64,000 nucleotides of DNA from an uncultured Flavobacteriales bacterium (GTDB lineage Bacteria; Bacteroidota; Bacteroidia; Flavobacteriales_G; Salibacteraceae): the NCBI GenBank assembly GCA_943788775.1, contig CALSRO010000006.1:186001-250000 (forward strand), read 5' to 3'. A program made the translations under genes and the position numbers. The notes under the pieces are model-generated. The model was not told where the DNA came from. It was given only the letters and a program-made list of their open reading frames with translations, and did no database searches. Below are positions 1 to 9,119 of this stretch, piece by piece. The stretch's first letter is position 1; each line of letters opens with the position of its first letter.

Positions 1-960
1 TTCGGATTATTTAAATCGAAGAAAGAATCTAAGGAGTCCTTAGATAAAGGCTTGGAAAAAACTCGTGAAAATGTTTTTTCCAAGATTTCTCGTGCCGTAG
101 CTGGAAAGTCTCGCGTGGACGATGATGTCTTAGATGACCTTGAAGAAATTCTAGTTACATCCGATGTTGGAGTAGACACTACACTGAAAGTTATTAAGCG
201 TATAGAGGCCAGAGTATCTCGAGATAAATACGTCAATGCTTCGGAGTTGAATCAAATACTTCAAGAGGAAATCATTGCGCTGCTTGATGAGAATGTGGAT
301 GGCGAAGTGAAAAACTTCGAAGAAGCACTGAAGAAAAAGCCATACGTGATTATGGTGGTTGGAGTCAACGGAGTTGGCAAAACTACAACCATTGGAAAGT
401 TGTCCAATCAATTCTCTCGTGCAGGTAAAAAAGTAGTTATTGGAGCGGCAGATACTTTCCGAGCGGCAGCCATTGACCAATTAAAAGTTTGGGGCGAACG
501 AGCTAACGTACCTGTTATAGCTCAGAGTATGGGTTCTGACCCTGCATCTGTTGCTTTTGACACATTGCAGTCAGCGGTTACGCAAGATGCAGATGTTGTT
601 ATCATCGATACGGCTGGTAGGCTGCATAATAAGATCGGTTTGATGAGTGAATTGTCAAAAATCAAGCGAGTGATGCAGAAAGTTGTAGAGGATGCACCAC
701 ACGAAATACTATTGGTTTTGGACGCAAGCACGGGCCAGAATGCATTTGAACAAGCAAAGCAGTTTGTTGCAGCCACTGAGGTGAATGCGCTAGCATTAAC
801 CAAGTTGGACGGCACGGCAAAAGGCGGGGTCGTAATTGGAATTAGTGATCAGTTCAAAATTCCGGTGAAGTACATAGGTGTTGGAGAGAAAATTGACGAT
901 CTACAATTATTTGATCGAAAGGCGTTCGTTGAGTCACTGTTTCAATCTACAGGTAAATAA
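1..960 (+). CDS. ftsY: Signal recognition particle receptor FtsY (5' end missing)
   Basis: SRP-receptor GTPase that docks ribosome-SRP complexes at the inner membrane. The reading frame is open from base 1, giving a Lys-rich start ([10 protein letters not shown]...) typical of FtsY, so only the initiator and a few residues lie outside the window; the TTG at 52 is not the true start. Visible: helical N domain, P-loop [10 protein letters not shown], the insertion-box [11 protein letters not shown], the G3 motif DTAGRL and G4 [10 protein letters not shown], ending in the G5 region [10 protein letters not shown]. It lacks the long acidic A domain of enterobacterial FtsY, as is usual in Bacteroidota. 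rimO follows 2 bases after the stop, so the two are probably cotranscribed. Confidence 0.97.
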   Translation, partial: FGLFKSKKESKESLDKGLEKTRENVFSKISRAVAGKSRVDDDVLDDLEEILVTSDVGVDTTLKVIKRIEARVSRDKYVNASELNQILQEEIIALLDENVDGEVKNFEEALKKKPYVIMVVGVNGVGKTTTIGKLSNQFSRAGKKVVIGAADTFRAAAIDQLKVWGERANVPVIAQSMGSDPASVAFDTLQSAVTQDADVVIIDTAGRLHNKIGLMSELSKIKRVMQKVVEDAPHEILLVLDASTGQNAFEQAKQFVAATEVNALALTKLDGTAKGGVVIGISDQFKIPVKYIGVGEKIDDLQLFDRKAFVESLFQSTGK

Positions 961-962
961 GT

Positions 963-2279
963 ATGCGTACCAAAGGAAAAAGGTCTGAAAAGATTAACGT
1001 GGTAACCCTTGGTTGCTCAAAAAACATCTTCGACTCAGAAATATTAATGGCTCAGCTCAAAGCGAATAACTTTAGTGTAGAGCATGAGAGCGATTCTGAA
1101 GACTTTGATACTGTAATTATAAACACCTGCGGATTTATAGATAACGCCAAGGAAGAATCGATCAATACTATTCTTCAATTCAGCGAGGCTAAGGAAAACG
1201 GATGGGTAGAAAAAGTAATCGTAACAGGTTGTTTAAGCGAGCGTTATCGCGAAGAGCTTGAACTTGAAATACCAAACGTTGATTCTTGGTTTGGAACAAG
1301 AGAGCTACCTAGATTATTAAAGACATTAAAAGCTGATTATAAGCACGAATTGGTTGGAGAAAGATTGCTTACAACACCTGTTCACTATGCTTATCTGAAG
1401 ATTAGTGAAGGCTGTGATCGGCCCTGTGCCTTTTGTGCCATTCCTTTGATGCGAGGTAAGCACATTAGCACACCCATTGAACAACTTGTTGAACAGGCAA
1501 AGAAGCTAGCCGCCCAGGGGACAAAGGAACTGATACTCATTGCTCAAGATTCCACGTATTATGGATTAGATATATATGGGGAGCGAAAGTTGGCTCAATT
1601 ACTTGATGAATTATCGAATGTAGATGGCATTGAGTGGATTCGATTACATTATGCTTATCCTAGTGGTTTCCCAATGGATGTACTTTCTGTAATGGCTAAG
1701 AACGAAAAGGTTTGCAATTACATTGATATTCCGTTACAGCATATCAATGACGAGGTGTTAAAAAGGATGCGCAGGGGAACAACTCGCTCTAAAACGGATT
1801 CATTGATTACTCAAATGAGATCAGAGAATCCAAATATGGTGATTCGCACCACCTTAATATCTGGGTTTCCTGGTGAGACACTAGAGCAGCACAATGAATT
1901 GGTAGAGTGGGTAAGAACATCACGTTTTGATAGACTTGGCGTATTTGCTTACAGCCACGAGGAAAACACTCACGCACATATTTATGAAAACGATGTTTCA
2001 GAGGATGAGAAGCAGCGTAGAGTTCAGGAAATAATGGATGTGCAGGAAGGCATTAGTCAAGAATTAAATGAATCTAAACTAGGTCAAACCCATAAAGTCC
2101 TTATCGACCGAAAGGAGTCCGGATATTTTGTTGGACGCACCCAATTTGATTCGCCCGAAGTTGACAATGAGGTTCATATTCCTGCCAAGGATGTATACCT
2201 AAGAATAGGTGACTTTGCCGAGATAAAGATCACAAACGCCTCTGCTTTTGACTTGGAGGGTGAAGTAGTAAAAGGCTAA
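963..2279 (+). CDS. rimO: Ribosomal protein S12 methylthiotransferase RimO
   Basis: Radical-SAM enzyme that adds a methylthio group to the conserved aspartate of ribosomal protein S12. The 438-residue length is normal for the family. Order seen: an N-terminal UPF0004 domain with the three cluster-binding cysteines (LGCSKN, NTCGF, TGCLSERY), then the radical-SAM CxxxCxxC motif in GCDRPCAFCAIP, the QDSTYYG and DIPLQH stretches, and a C-terminal TRAM domain (DRKESGYFVGRTQFDSPEVD) that favours RimO over MiaB. The ATG lies 2 bases after the ftsY stop. Confidence 0.97.
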   Translation: MRTKGKRSEKINVVTLGCSKNIFDSEILMAQLKANNFSVEHESDSEDFDTVIINTCGFIDNAKEESINTILQFSEAKENGWVEKVIVTGCLSERYREELELEIPNVDSWFGTRELPRLLKTLKADYKHELVGERLLTTPVHYAYLKISEGCDRPCAFCAIPLMRGKHISTPIEQLVEQAKKLAAQGTKELILIAQDSTYYGLDIYGERKLAQLLDELSNVDGIEWIRLHYAYPSGFPMDVLSVMAKNEKVCNYIDIPLQHINDEVLKRMRRGTTRSKTDSLITQMRSENPNMVIRTTLISGFPGETLEQHNELVEWVRTSRFDRLGVFAYSHEENTHAHIYENDVSEDEKQRRVQEIMDVQEGISQELNESKLGQTHKVLIDRKESGYFVGRTQFDSPEVDNEVHIPAKDVYLRIGDFAEIKITNASAFDLEGEVVKG

Positions 2280-2355
2280 GGTTGTCGGTCTAGTCTGCAT
2301 TTATTATTGTGTTTATTTGAGAACAATCCATTCATTTGTCACTTAAACATCGATA

Positions 2356-3930
2356 TTGAATCAAGTCGAAACCATAGCTGCAAAACTACCTCCGCTTGTT
2401 GATGCATATATCAAGCAAGAAACAGAGACATCAGAACTGTATGATAAATCGCCTGACCAGACTGGGCTAGATAAGGCGTGTTCAGAACTTACAAATCGCT
2501 CAGTTAATCGTAACATTTTAGTGAAGGTTTTGATAGAGCAGGCTAAAAACAGCAGCTTTTCGAATGAACAGACTTTAAAACAGATTGATCTCCTACTTAA
2601 TAATGATGTTGCGACAGTTACGACCGGTCATCAACTGTGCATTTATGGAGGACCAATGTTCTTCTTCTACAAGATTCTATCAGTTATCTCATTGAGTCAG
2701 AAGCTCAATGCTCAAGGGAAAAAAGTAGTACCGGTTTTCTGGATGGCCTCAGAGGATCATGATTTTGAAGAAATTAATCACATCTATACCCAGGGTAAAA
2801 AGCTACAATGGACTAGCACTCACAAAGGTCCTGTTGGGCGAATGGCTCTTAATGACCTGATTGAATTTAAGGTACAATTAAAAGAGCTTTTTCAAGATCT
2901 ATACTCGCATAAGGAGACAATTGAGATACTAGATAGAATTTTTTCGTCCGAAAAAAACTTATCACAGTCCATTCGTGATTTTGCATATTGGATATTTGCC
3001 GACCACGGACTAGTGGTCATTGACGCTGATGACGCACGTTTGAAGGCTCTTTTGATTCCTGTTATACAAAAGGAGTTGTTTGACTCTTTTTCGAGCCGGG
3101 CAGTCAGAGAACAGACGGAAAAAATAGAGTCGCTTGGTCACACATCGCAGGTTACCCCTAGAGACATTAATTTGTTTTGGTCAAAATCTGGTTATCGCGA
3201 GAGAATTGTGAAAACGGAAAAGGGCTTTGCCACAGTAGACCTGGAACATACATGGACAAATGATGAAATCAAACGGTCGGTTGAGCAGACTCCTGAATAT
3301 TTCAGTCCAAATGTGATTCTCAGGCCCTTATATCAGGAAATCATTTTACCCAACATTGCATATATAGGAGGACCTGGAGAAACAAGTTACTGGCTTCAGC
3401 TCAAGAAGGTGTTTGAAGATGCAATGGTTCCGATGCCAGTGGTGCTAATCCGCGACATGTTCCTTTTGGTAGAAAGCCTTACCGTTAAAAAAGTGGATCA
3501 ACTCAATATCAAGTTTTCTGACATTTTTCAAAACAGAGATGAGCTAATAAAGATCCTGTTACGAAGAAAAGGAACACATGAGCACATTATTGAATCGAGA
3601 CAATCAATGCTCGAAAAAGAGTTCGCTGCAATGTCACATGAGCTTTCAGAGTTTGATCCATCGTTAGAAGAAAGCTCCAAAGCAGAGTTAAAGCGACTTT
3701 CTAATAAGTTGAATAATCTAAAGCGAAAAGTTATTCGAGCAGACAAGCGCCAAAACGAGGTTTTATTATCAAGGCTAGATCATGTTTACGATCAATGCTT
3801 TTATGATGGGGCACCACAAGAACGAATGCTTAATTGGCTAAGCTTTTGGGGACATCCGAAGCAAGTTTTTGAGTTGCTACCTATGTGCAATCCTCTAAAG
3901 GCTGAGCTTAAAGTGGTATGCTTAGATTAA
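2356..3930 (+). CDS. bshC: Bacillithiol biosynthesis cysteine-adding enzyme BshC
   Basis: Putative cysteine ligase that completes bacillithiol from glucosaminyl-malate. The family is recognised from VTTGHQLCIYGGPMFFFYK, FWMASEDHDFEEINH, RDINLFW and IAYIGGPGETSYWLQLK, followed by a long coiled-coil region (about residues 395-475) and a C-terminal QERMLN segment. At 524 residues it is near the family norm. The only in-frame start before the upstream stop is TTG at 2356 (an ATA precedes it), so a non-ATG start is likely. A YtxJ bacilliredoxin at 28764-29141 supports a bacillithiol system in this organism. Its stop overlaps the stop of the convergent gene by 4 bases (TTAA). Confidence 0.93.
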   Translation: MNQVETIAAKLPPLVDAYIKQETETSELYDKSPDQTGLDKACSELTNRSVNRNILVKVLIEQAKNSSFSNEQTLKQIDLLLNNDVATVTTGHQLCIYGGPMFFFYKILSVISLSQKLNAQGKKVVPVFWMASEDHDFEEINHIYTQGKKLQWTSTHKGPVGRMALNDLIEFKVQLKELFQDLYSHKETIEILDRIFSSEKNLSQSIRDFAYWIFADHGLVVIDADDARLKALLIPVIQKELFDSFSSRAVREQTEKIESLGHTSQVTPRDINLFWSKSGYRERIVKTEKGFATVDLEHTWTNDEIKRSVEQTPEYFSPNVILRPLYQEIILPNIAYIGGPGETSYWLQLKKVFEDAMVPMPVVLIRDMFLLVESLTVKKVDQLNIKFSDIFQNRDELIKILLRRKGTHEHIIESRQSMLEKEFAAMSHELSEFDPSLEESSKAELKRLSNKLNNLKRKVIRADKRQNEVLLSRLDHVYDQCFYDGAPQERMLNWLSFWGHPKQVFELLPMCNPLKAELKVVCLD

Positions 3931-4252
3931 ATGTTACCATCCAAAAAATGCTCATCCTCAGGATTCATCGATTCCTCATTCTTCCATTTCTTTTCAAGGT
4001 ATTTATATGTGAAGTAAGTCGAGGCTAATCCTGCAGGAACAAACATTAAGCCTAGCAGTCGCTCATCCATTGTTTCGAACCATAGCCAGTAAAAAGAGTA
4101 GCAAATAGGCCTACGATAAACCCAAGGGCGAATGTTCCAACATAATAAAGGGCTAAACCAAGAATGGCAAATCCCCATTTTGAACGTTGATGGTTCTCGG
4201 CAAGTTTGTAATAATACTTTCCGATACAGAAGATGAGTAATATGCCAATCAT
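3927..4252 (-). pseudogene. Small membrane protein, frameshifted
   Basis: A small membrane protein of unknown function. Reading from ATG 4252 gives MIGILLIFCIGKYYYKLAEN followed by a segment with two hydrophobic helices (GLALYYVGTFALGFIVGLFA). The frame then closes early (tgc-tag), but the overlapping frame continues with a sensible third helix and charged tail (ETMDERLLGLMFVPAG, KYLEKKWKNEES) to the stop at 3927. One base added near 4078-4079, for example restoring TTT in GGTTCGAA, joins the two parts into a protein of about 108 residues; the span is 3n+2 bases, as expected for one missing base. Either a recent frameshift or a sequence error. GTG and TTG starts upstream are possible but would run through the inverted repeat. 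Confidence 0.7.
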
Positions 4253-4289
4253 AACTGTTGAATAAATGTAAATAGTGATAATTCTGATC

Positions 4290-4311
4290 AATATGTGTAT
4301 CAACACATATT
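4290..4311. promoter_or_regulatory. Inverted repeat, possible operator
   Basis: Perfect 8-base arms AATATGTG and CACATATT separated by the 6 bases tatcaa. It lies between the divergent small membrane gene and the yceI-type gene, just upstream of the candidate -7 element at 4316, where a repressor would cover the -33 region. There is no T-tract, so it is not a terminator. The regulator is unknown. Confidence 0.4.
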
Positions 4312-4315
4312 AATT

Positions 4316-4323
4316 TATATTTG
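4316..4323 (+). promoter_or_regulatory. Candidate -7 promoter element for the YceI gene
   Basis: TATATTTG matches the Bacteroidota -7 consensus TAnnTTTG exactly and sits 22 bases before the ATG at 4346. There is no clear TTG at the expected -33 distance; the inverted repeat occupies that place. Confidence 0.4.
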
Positions 4324-4345
4324 CATTTCAAAATTCAATTAAACA

Positions 4346-4993
4346 ATGAAGACAACAAGATTATTTTTATCTACAATCATTATTGGTGCATTAATGGCAT
4401 CATGCGGTGGTGAAACTAAAACCGATGAATCGCACGAAGCTGAATCTCATGATGCTGCAGCACATGAAATGAGCACTGAGGCTATGAATTGGACTATTGA
4501 CCCAGCAGCGTCCAGAGTTCAGTGGACTGGTGGCACATCTGGTGCTCAAGTATATTCACACTTTGGCACTATTGCCATTAAGGAAGGCTCTATGACAACT
4601 CAAGGTCACGAGCTAAAGAGTGCAAAAATTGCGATTGACATGACCAAGATTTCTCCAGAAGATGAAGGTTATAGCGAGGAACACCCAGCATCTGATCTAG
4701 TGGGTCACCTTTCTTCACCAGATTTCTTTGATGTTGCCACTCATCCTGAAGCAACTTTTGAGGTTAATAGTGTAGAAGGCATGACAGTCATCGGCAACCT
4801 GACTGTTAGAGGCATTACGCATGAAGAAAGACTAGAACTTGAAATGATTGATGTTAATGAAACTGAGGTGAGAGCTAAAGGTGCTGTCGAATTCGACCGA
4901 CAGAAGTACGATGTAGCTTGGGCGCACTACCTAGAGGACGTGATACTATCAGATATGATCATGCTTCAATTTGAGTTAGTAGGTAAGAAATAA
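4346..4993 (+). CDS. YceI-family lipoprotein
   Basis: YceI-fold protein, a lipocalin-like barrel that binds long-chain (polyisoprenoid) lipids in known members. The signal peptide ends in a lipobox with Cys20 (LMASCGG), followed by a His/Glu-rich linker (about residues 24-45), then the YceI domain: WTIDPAASRVQWTGG, HFGTIAIKEG, HPASDLVGHLSSPDFFDVA, HPEATFEV, TVRGITHEERL. The His-rich linker could bind metal, which is inference. Followed by a clear hairpin terminator at 5022. Confidence 0.92.
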   Translation: MKTTRLFLSTIIIGALMASCGGETKTDESHEAESHDAAAHEMSTEAMNWTIDPAASRVQWTGGTSGAQVYSHFGTIAIKEGSMTTQGHELKSAKIAIDMTKISPEDEGYSEEHPASDLVGHLSSPDFFDVATHPEATFEVNSVEGMTVIGNLTVRGITHEERLELEMIDVNETEVRAKGAVEFDRQKYDVAWAHYLEDVILSDMIMLQFELVGKK

Positions 4994-5021
4994 TCTTTCT
5001 AATTTCGATAGATTCAATTTG

Positions 5022-5052
5022 AGCGTCTCCGTTTTGGAGGCGCTTTTTTTTT
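5022..5052 (+). terminator. Rho-independent terminator after the YceI gene
   Basis: Nine-base-pair stem agcgtctcc/ggaggcgct (one G-T wobble) with loop gtttt, followed by eight or nine T residues. Confidence 0.85.
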
Positions 5053-5095
5053 GCTCTTTGAAAATGTTCTTACAAGTATTAGTTTTCCGGAATCA

Positions 5096-5572
5096 ATGAA
5101 AAACATTACAGTTTCAGGATTATTAGTAATAATCATAAGCATAGGTATTGGCTGTTCCAATGAAAATGAAGCCTCAAAATTTCGCAACAATTATAGATGG
5201 CTAGTTGGGAAATGGGAGGGGAGAAACGGACAAGTAAAGCTGGTTGAACGCTGGATGTGGAACAAAAATCGTTTTGAAGGCAGTGGCTTTGAAATAGATG
5301 GGGTAGACACACTCTTTTCGGAGAAGATCTTTCTTGAGTCCTTTGATGGAACCGATGCTTATATCGCAATAATGAACAGCGGCAGGATGACTTCCTTTCA
5401 AAGTGTTCAGGTCGATTCTGTCACTTGGCGCTTTGAGAATCCGGATCATAATTTTCCAAGCATCATTCAATATACACAGGAGTCAGATTCAACAATTACG
5501 GTATCCTTATTTGCTAGAGGCGAAACTGCGTTTAGAGGTGAGCACTCATACCAATTGAAACGGATTAAATAG
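5096..5572 (+). CDS. DUF6265-like lipoprotein
   Basis: Predicted lipoprotein of 158 residues. The ATG at 5096 is chosen over earlier starts because it gives a clean lipoprotein signal (MKNITVSGLL...IGIGC, Cys20); an upstream ATG would begin inside the preceding terminator. The mature part starts with WLVGKWEGRNG and VERWMWNKNRFEG, then FENPDHNFPSIIQY, which resembles the DUF6265 family of small beta-rich proteins. Biochemical role unknown. Its 3' end overlaps the convergent EGF-like gene by 8 bases. Confidence 0.75.
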   Translation: MKNITVSGLLVIIISIGIGCSNENEASKFRNNYRWLVGKWEGRNGQVKLVERWMWNKNRFEGSGFEIDGVDTLFSEKIFLESFDGTDAYIAIMNSGRMTSFQSVQVDSVTWRFENPDHNFPSIIQYTQESDSTITVSLFARGETAFRGEHSYQLKRIK

Positions 5573-6164
5573 TGCTGAGTTTTAGGTCTCCTTCAAATTC
5601 ACATTCGTTTATATCAAGTAAGTAGCCAAACTCATATTCTCGATACTTTAGTCTCATTTCAAGGACATCCTTCTTTATACTTCCTGAACCAGAAACTTCA
5701 ATATAGAAGTATTCATCACCGTGTACTTTTTGAGCAGGTATGATGAAGTTATTTCTTGTTTCAAAACCTACATAATATCTATAGTTCGATTTCTCTTCCT
5801 TAAATCTGAAGGTATCCTTGTCTTGCGTGCCTAACACATCAATTATGTCTGTTATGATGTAAGTGTTATTACATGAATATGATCCGAAGTACTCACCACT
5901 GTGATCTTCGTAAGCTAGGGAATCACACTTTTCTCCAACCCAGTCGGCATCACATATACAGTAACCATACTCGCAATGGCCGTTTTTACAATCATCTATT
6001 TTGACACATGTATCCAATTGACAGAAAGGTCTTTCCACACCATCTTCGCATATACACGTACCATTTACACATTCGCCACCGTTCACACATTCTGTGCGCC
6101 AACATTCGTTGCAGGCGGTTAAAAGCAAAAACAAAACGATATAATATATGATGAACCTTACCAC
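5565..6164 (-). CDS. EGF-like-domain lipoprotein
   Basis: Predicted surface or periplasmic lipoprotein of 199 residues starting at GTG. Lipobox LLTAC with Cys18. Two Cys-rich EGF-like modules follow (about residues 21-48 and 52-80): CVNGGECVNGTCICEDG and CKNGHCEYGYCICDADWVG. The C-terminal half (about 85-199) is beta-rich, with no family I recognise (SYSCNNTYIITDI, YYVGFETRNNFIIP). EGF-like modules usually serve protein contact in Bacteroidota surface proteins; the partner is unknown. The gene convergently overlaps the DUF6265 gene. Confidence 0.75.
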   Translation of the reverse strand: MVRFIIYYIVLFLLLTACNECWRTECVNGGECVNGTCICEDGVERPFCQLDTCVKIDDCKNGHCEYGYCICDADWVGEKCDSLAYEDHSGEYFGSYSCNNTYIITDIIDVLGTQDKDTFRFKEEKSNYRYYVGFETRNNFIIPAQKVHGDEYFYIEVSGSGSIKKDVLEMRLKYREYEFGYLLDINECEFEGDLKLSTI

Positions 6165-6259
6165 TAATCGAAGGTACGAATGGTGTTTAGAATCAATTAA
6201 TATTTCTTGTTTTTCAATGATGGTAAATTAATCCATTTGCAAAGCAGACCTTCGCGCCC

Positions 6260-8161
6260 ATGAATTATTTAAGTGTTGAGACCCTCTCAAAAAATTATGG
6301 CGAAAAAACGCTATTCAAAGACATAAGCTTTGGATTAGCCAAAGGCGATAAAGTTGCTTTGATTGCCAATAATGGAACGGGAAAATCGACCTTGTTACGC
6401 ATTTTAGCAGGTAAGGATGTAGCTGATTCAGGTCAGTTTAGTTTTCGAGATGGTGTTCGGGTATCCTTCCTAGAGCAAGAACCTGTTTTGACTACAAACG
6501 ATGCACTTACCATTGAGGAATTTGTAAAAGAAGCGAGTGCCGAAGTACTTGAAATCATTCGTGTTTATAATGAAGCCTTAGAGAAATCAGCAGAAGGAAC
6601 AGATGAGGCCTTAAAGAATTTCGAAAGGGCATCAGAATTAATGGATATTCGAGAAGCATGGGATTTTGATCGCAGATTGGAAACAATGCTTGGTCGTTTT
6701 GGGATCCATGATTTGAGTCAAACCGTAAACTCATTGAGTGGCGGTCAGAAAAAGCGACTGGCAATTGCAATCACAGTATTGGATCAACCGGAGCTATTAA
6801 TTCTAGATGAGCCTACTAATCACCTCGATATTGAAATGGTAGAATGGCTCGAAGGATATTTTATGCAGAGCAATTTCACACTGTTGATGGTCACCCACGA
6901 TAGATACTTTTTAGATCGTGTTTGTAATAACATCATTGAAATAAATGATGGCAAATTGTATCGACATTCTGGGAATTATGGATATTTCCTAGAGAAGAGA
7001 GCTCAAAGAGAAGAAGTTTACCAAACGGAAGTAGAAAAGGCGGGTAAGCTCATGAAAAAGGAGCTGGAATGGTTAAGGAGACAACCAAAGGCGAGAACTA
7101 CAAAGAGTAAAGCAAGAATTGATGCTTTTGATGAAATAAAAGCGAAAGCAACCAGTGGTAAGAAACAAGCTGAACTGAAGCTGGATGTCAAAATGACCCG
7201 AATAGGAGGTAAGATTCTTGAACTGAAAAAGGTTTATAAATCCTACGATGGAAAAACATTGCTAAAAGGGTTCGACTACACATTTAAAAGCGGTGAACGC
7301 ATTGGCATTCTTGGTAAAAATGGATGTGGGAAAAGCACGTTACTCAATATTATTACTGGTCTAGAGCAAGCCGATTCTGGCAAGATCAACGTTGGCGATA
7401 CCATTGTATATGGCTATTACAATCAGTCTGGGTTAGATCTCAAGTCAGACAAACGGGTAATTGAAGTGCTAAAGGATATTGCTGAAGTAATTCAGCTGGC
7501 CGATGGCAGCAAATTAACCGCTTCTCAATTTTTGCTGCATTTCATGTTTCCACCCGAAATGCAATACACCTATGTCAGCAAACTCAGTGGTGGTGAAAAG
7601 AGGAGGTTACACTTGTTAACCATATTGATTAAGAACCCTAATTTCCTCATATTAGATGAGCCAACAAATGATTTAGATCTGCTAACCCTTCAAAAACTAG
7701 AAGAGTTCTTAGAAGGCTTTGGAGGGTGCTTGATCATTGTTTCGCACGACAGGTATTTTCTGGACAAGCTGGTTGATCACCTCTTTATTTTTGAAGGTGA
7801 AGGCAAAATCAGAGATTTCTGGGGCACGTATTCTGAATACAAAGAAAGGATCGAAGAAGATAAAAAGGAGCAACCCCAACTGCTCGAGCCCATTGTACCT
7901 GACACTCCAAATGCCCAAAATCCAAAAAATGACGCATCCTCGAAGAAGAAAATGAGCTTCAAGGATAAATTTGAGCTGGAACAGCTGGATAACGAAATTC
8001 CTGCGCTCGAGACTGAAAAAAAATCTCTGGAGAACAAACTGCAATCAGGAGAGCTATCTTATGAAGATATCCAATCGGTTTCAATGCGAGTTTCAGAGAT
8101 TGTTACTACACTAGAAGAAAAGGAATTGCGTTGGCTTGAGCTGGATGAGCTGCGATCTTAG
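6260..8161 (+). CDS. uup: ABC-F family ATPase, Uup-like
   Basis: Cytoplasmic ABC-F protein with two ATPase domains and no membrane segments; family members act on ribosomes or nucleic acid structures. First domain: Walker A NGTGKST, signature LSGGQKKRLA, Walker B LLILDEPTNHLD. The linker is rich in basic residues (LEWLRRQPKARTTKSKARI). Second domain: GKNGCGKST, LSGGEKRRLHLL, FLILDEPTNDLD. After about residue 535 there is a charged linker and a C-terminal coiled coil (ELEQLDNEIPALETEKKSLE), the Uup-type DNA-binding tail. 633 residues is typical of Uup. The stop is 3 bases from the convergent cupin gene. Confidence 0.92.
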   Translation: MNYLSVETLSKNYGEKTLFKDISFGLAKGDKVALIANNGTGKSTLLRILAGKDVADSGQFSFRDGVRVSFLEQEPVLTTNDALTIEEFVKEASAEVLEIIRVYNEALEKSAEGTDEALKNFERASELMDIREAWDFDRRLETMLGRFGIHDLSQTVNSLSGGQKKRLAIAITVLDQPELLILDEPTNHLDIEMVEWLEGYFMQSNFTLLMVTHDRYFLDRVCNNIIEINDGKLYRHSGNYGYFLEKRAQREEVYQTEVEKAGKLMKKELEWLRRQPKARTTKSKARIDAFDEIKAKATSGKKQAELKLDVKMTRIGGKILELKKVYKSYDGKTLLKGFDYTFKSGERIGILGKNGCGKSTLLNIITGLEQADSGKINVGDTIVYGYYNQSGLDLKSDKRVIEVLKDIAEVIQLADGSKLTASQFLLHFMFPPEMQYTYVSKLSGGEKRRLHLLTILIKNPNFLILDEPTNDLDLLTLQKLEEFLEGFGGCLIIVSHDRYFLDKLVDHLFIFEGEGKIRDFWGTYSEYKERIEEDKKEQPQLLEPIVPDTPNAQNPKNDASSKKKMSFKDKFELEQLDNEIPALETEKKSLENKLQSGELSYEDIQSVSMRVSEIVTTLEEKELRWLELDELRS

Positions 8162-8164
8162 GCT

Positions 8165-8476
8165 TCAGTCTAGTTTTTCAAATAAGATTAACTCGACAGT
8201 ATCCGAGACAACTAGGCTAGTTTTATGCTTTTCACCTGGACTAATGTGAAGCGCTTCACCACTTGTAACAGTTTCTATTCCTGATTCGAATTCGATGTGC
8301 AGTGTGCCGGAAATGATATATCCCAAATGACTGGACGTACACCAATCCTTTTCATGAAATTCCTTAGAAAATTCGATTAATCGGATTTTACTACCATTGG
8401 CAATCAAGGTTTTCTCTTTCATTCCAATGGCTGGTTTCTCCCAATGGATCTCTGCAAAGCTTTCTTTGTGTCTCAT
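8165..8476 (-). CDS. Cupin-domain protein
   Basis: Single small cupin of 103 residues with a beta-barrel pattern: HLGYIISGTLHIEFESG (motif 1) and GEALHISPGEKHKTSLV (motif 2). The motif 1 HxH pair is reduced to a single His, so metal binding is uncertain. The ATG overlaps the acetyltransferase stop by 4 bases (ATGA), which implies translational coupling. Substrate unknown. Confidence 0.8.
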   Translation of the reverse strand: MRHKESFAEIHWEKPAIGMKEKTLIANGSKIRLIEFSKEFHEKDWCTSSHLGYIISGTLHIEFESGIETVTSGEALHISPGEKHKTSLVVSDTVELILFEKLD

Positions 8477-9027
8477 GTTTTCTGATAATCTGATTTGTGA
8501 AGAATGTACTGATTGACCGGAAGGCCGAATTCAAGAATTTGCTTTTCTAATTCAAACCCAAGCTTAAGCATAATTCGAATAGAGGCATCATGATCGGGCA
8601 TTACCCAGCCATAAATGGTTTCAAGATTTAATTGATAAAACCCAAAGTCGAGAGATGCAATTGCTGTTTCAGTCGCAATTCCTTTACCCCAGGAATCTTT
8701 TCGTAGTCGATACCCCAAATCGACAAAGTCGAATTCAGGCATATACTTCAATCCGGAAAAACCAATAAACTCTCCTGTTGATCTGTCCTCTAAAGCGAAG
8801 CGGCCAAAACCATATTTTTCATAATCGCCTAAGACGTTGTTAAGGATTGTGTCATGTATTTCTTCTCTAGTTTTCACGCCACCATCGTTAGTGTACTTGG
8901 TGACCTCCGGATCTAAATTCATCAAATACGCTGGCTCAACATCTTCGAGAGTAAAGGGTCTTAAGATGACGCGTTCGGTAGTTATTACTTTATCGAATGG
9001 CCTTGAATAACTTGGTTTTGGACTCAA
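8473..9027 (-). CDS. GNAT-family N-acetyltransferase (RimJ/RimL type)
   Basis: Acetyl-CoA-dependent N-acetyltransferase of 184 residues. Family features: TTERVILRPFTLEDVEPAY at the start, GRFALEDRSTGEFIGFSGL, the acetyl-CoA loop RKDSWGKGIATETAIA, and MPDHDASIRIMLKLGFE. No in-frame ATG precedes the conserved start, so TTG at 9027 is taken as initiator. It is coupled to the downstream cupin. The substrate, a small molecule or a protein N-terminus, cannot be told. Confidence 0.88.
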   Translation of the reverse strand: MSPKPSYSRPFDKVITTERVILRPFTLEDVEPAYLMNLDPEVTKYTNDGGVKTREEIHDTILNNVLGDYEKYGFGRFALEDRSTGEFIGFSGLKYMPEFDFVDLGYRLRKDSWGKGIATETAIASLDFGFYQLNLETIYGWVMPDHDASIRIMLKLGFELEKQILEFGLPVNQYILHKSDYQKT

Positions 9028-9119
9028 AAGTTTGGTGATTTTATCAAAGATGCATTTTATTCAATAATAGCATCCAACGATTACTAGCACCGATGATTCA
9101 AAACCTTTAATTGGGTACC

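Noticed and set aside
4052..4331. GTG or TTG starts upstream of 4252 for the small membrane protein
   Set aside because: They would run through the inverted repeat and promoter region and add an unlikely polar/hydrophobic start; ATG 4252 directly begins the first helix.
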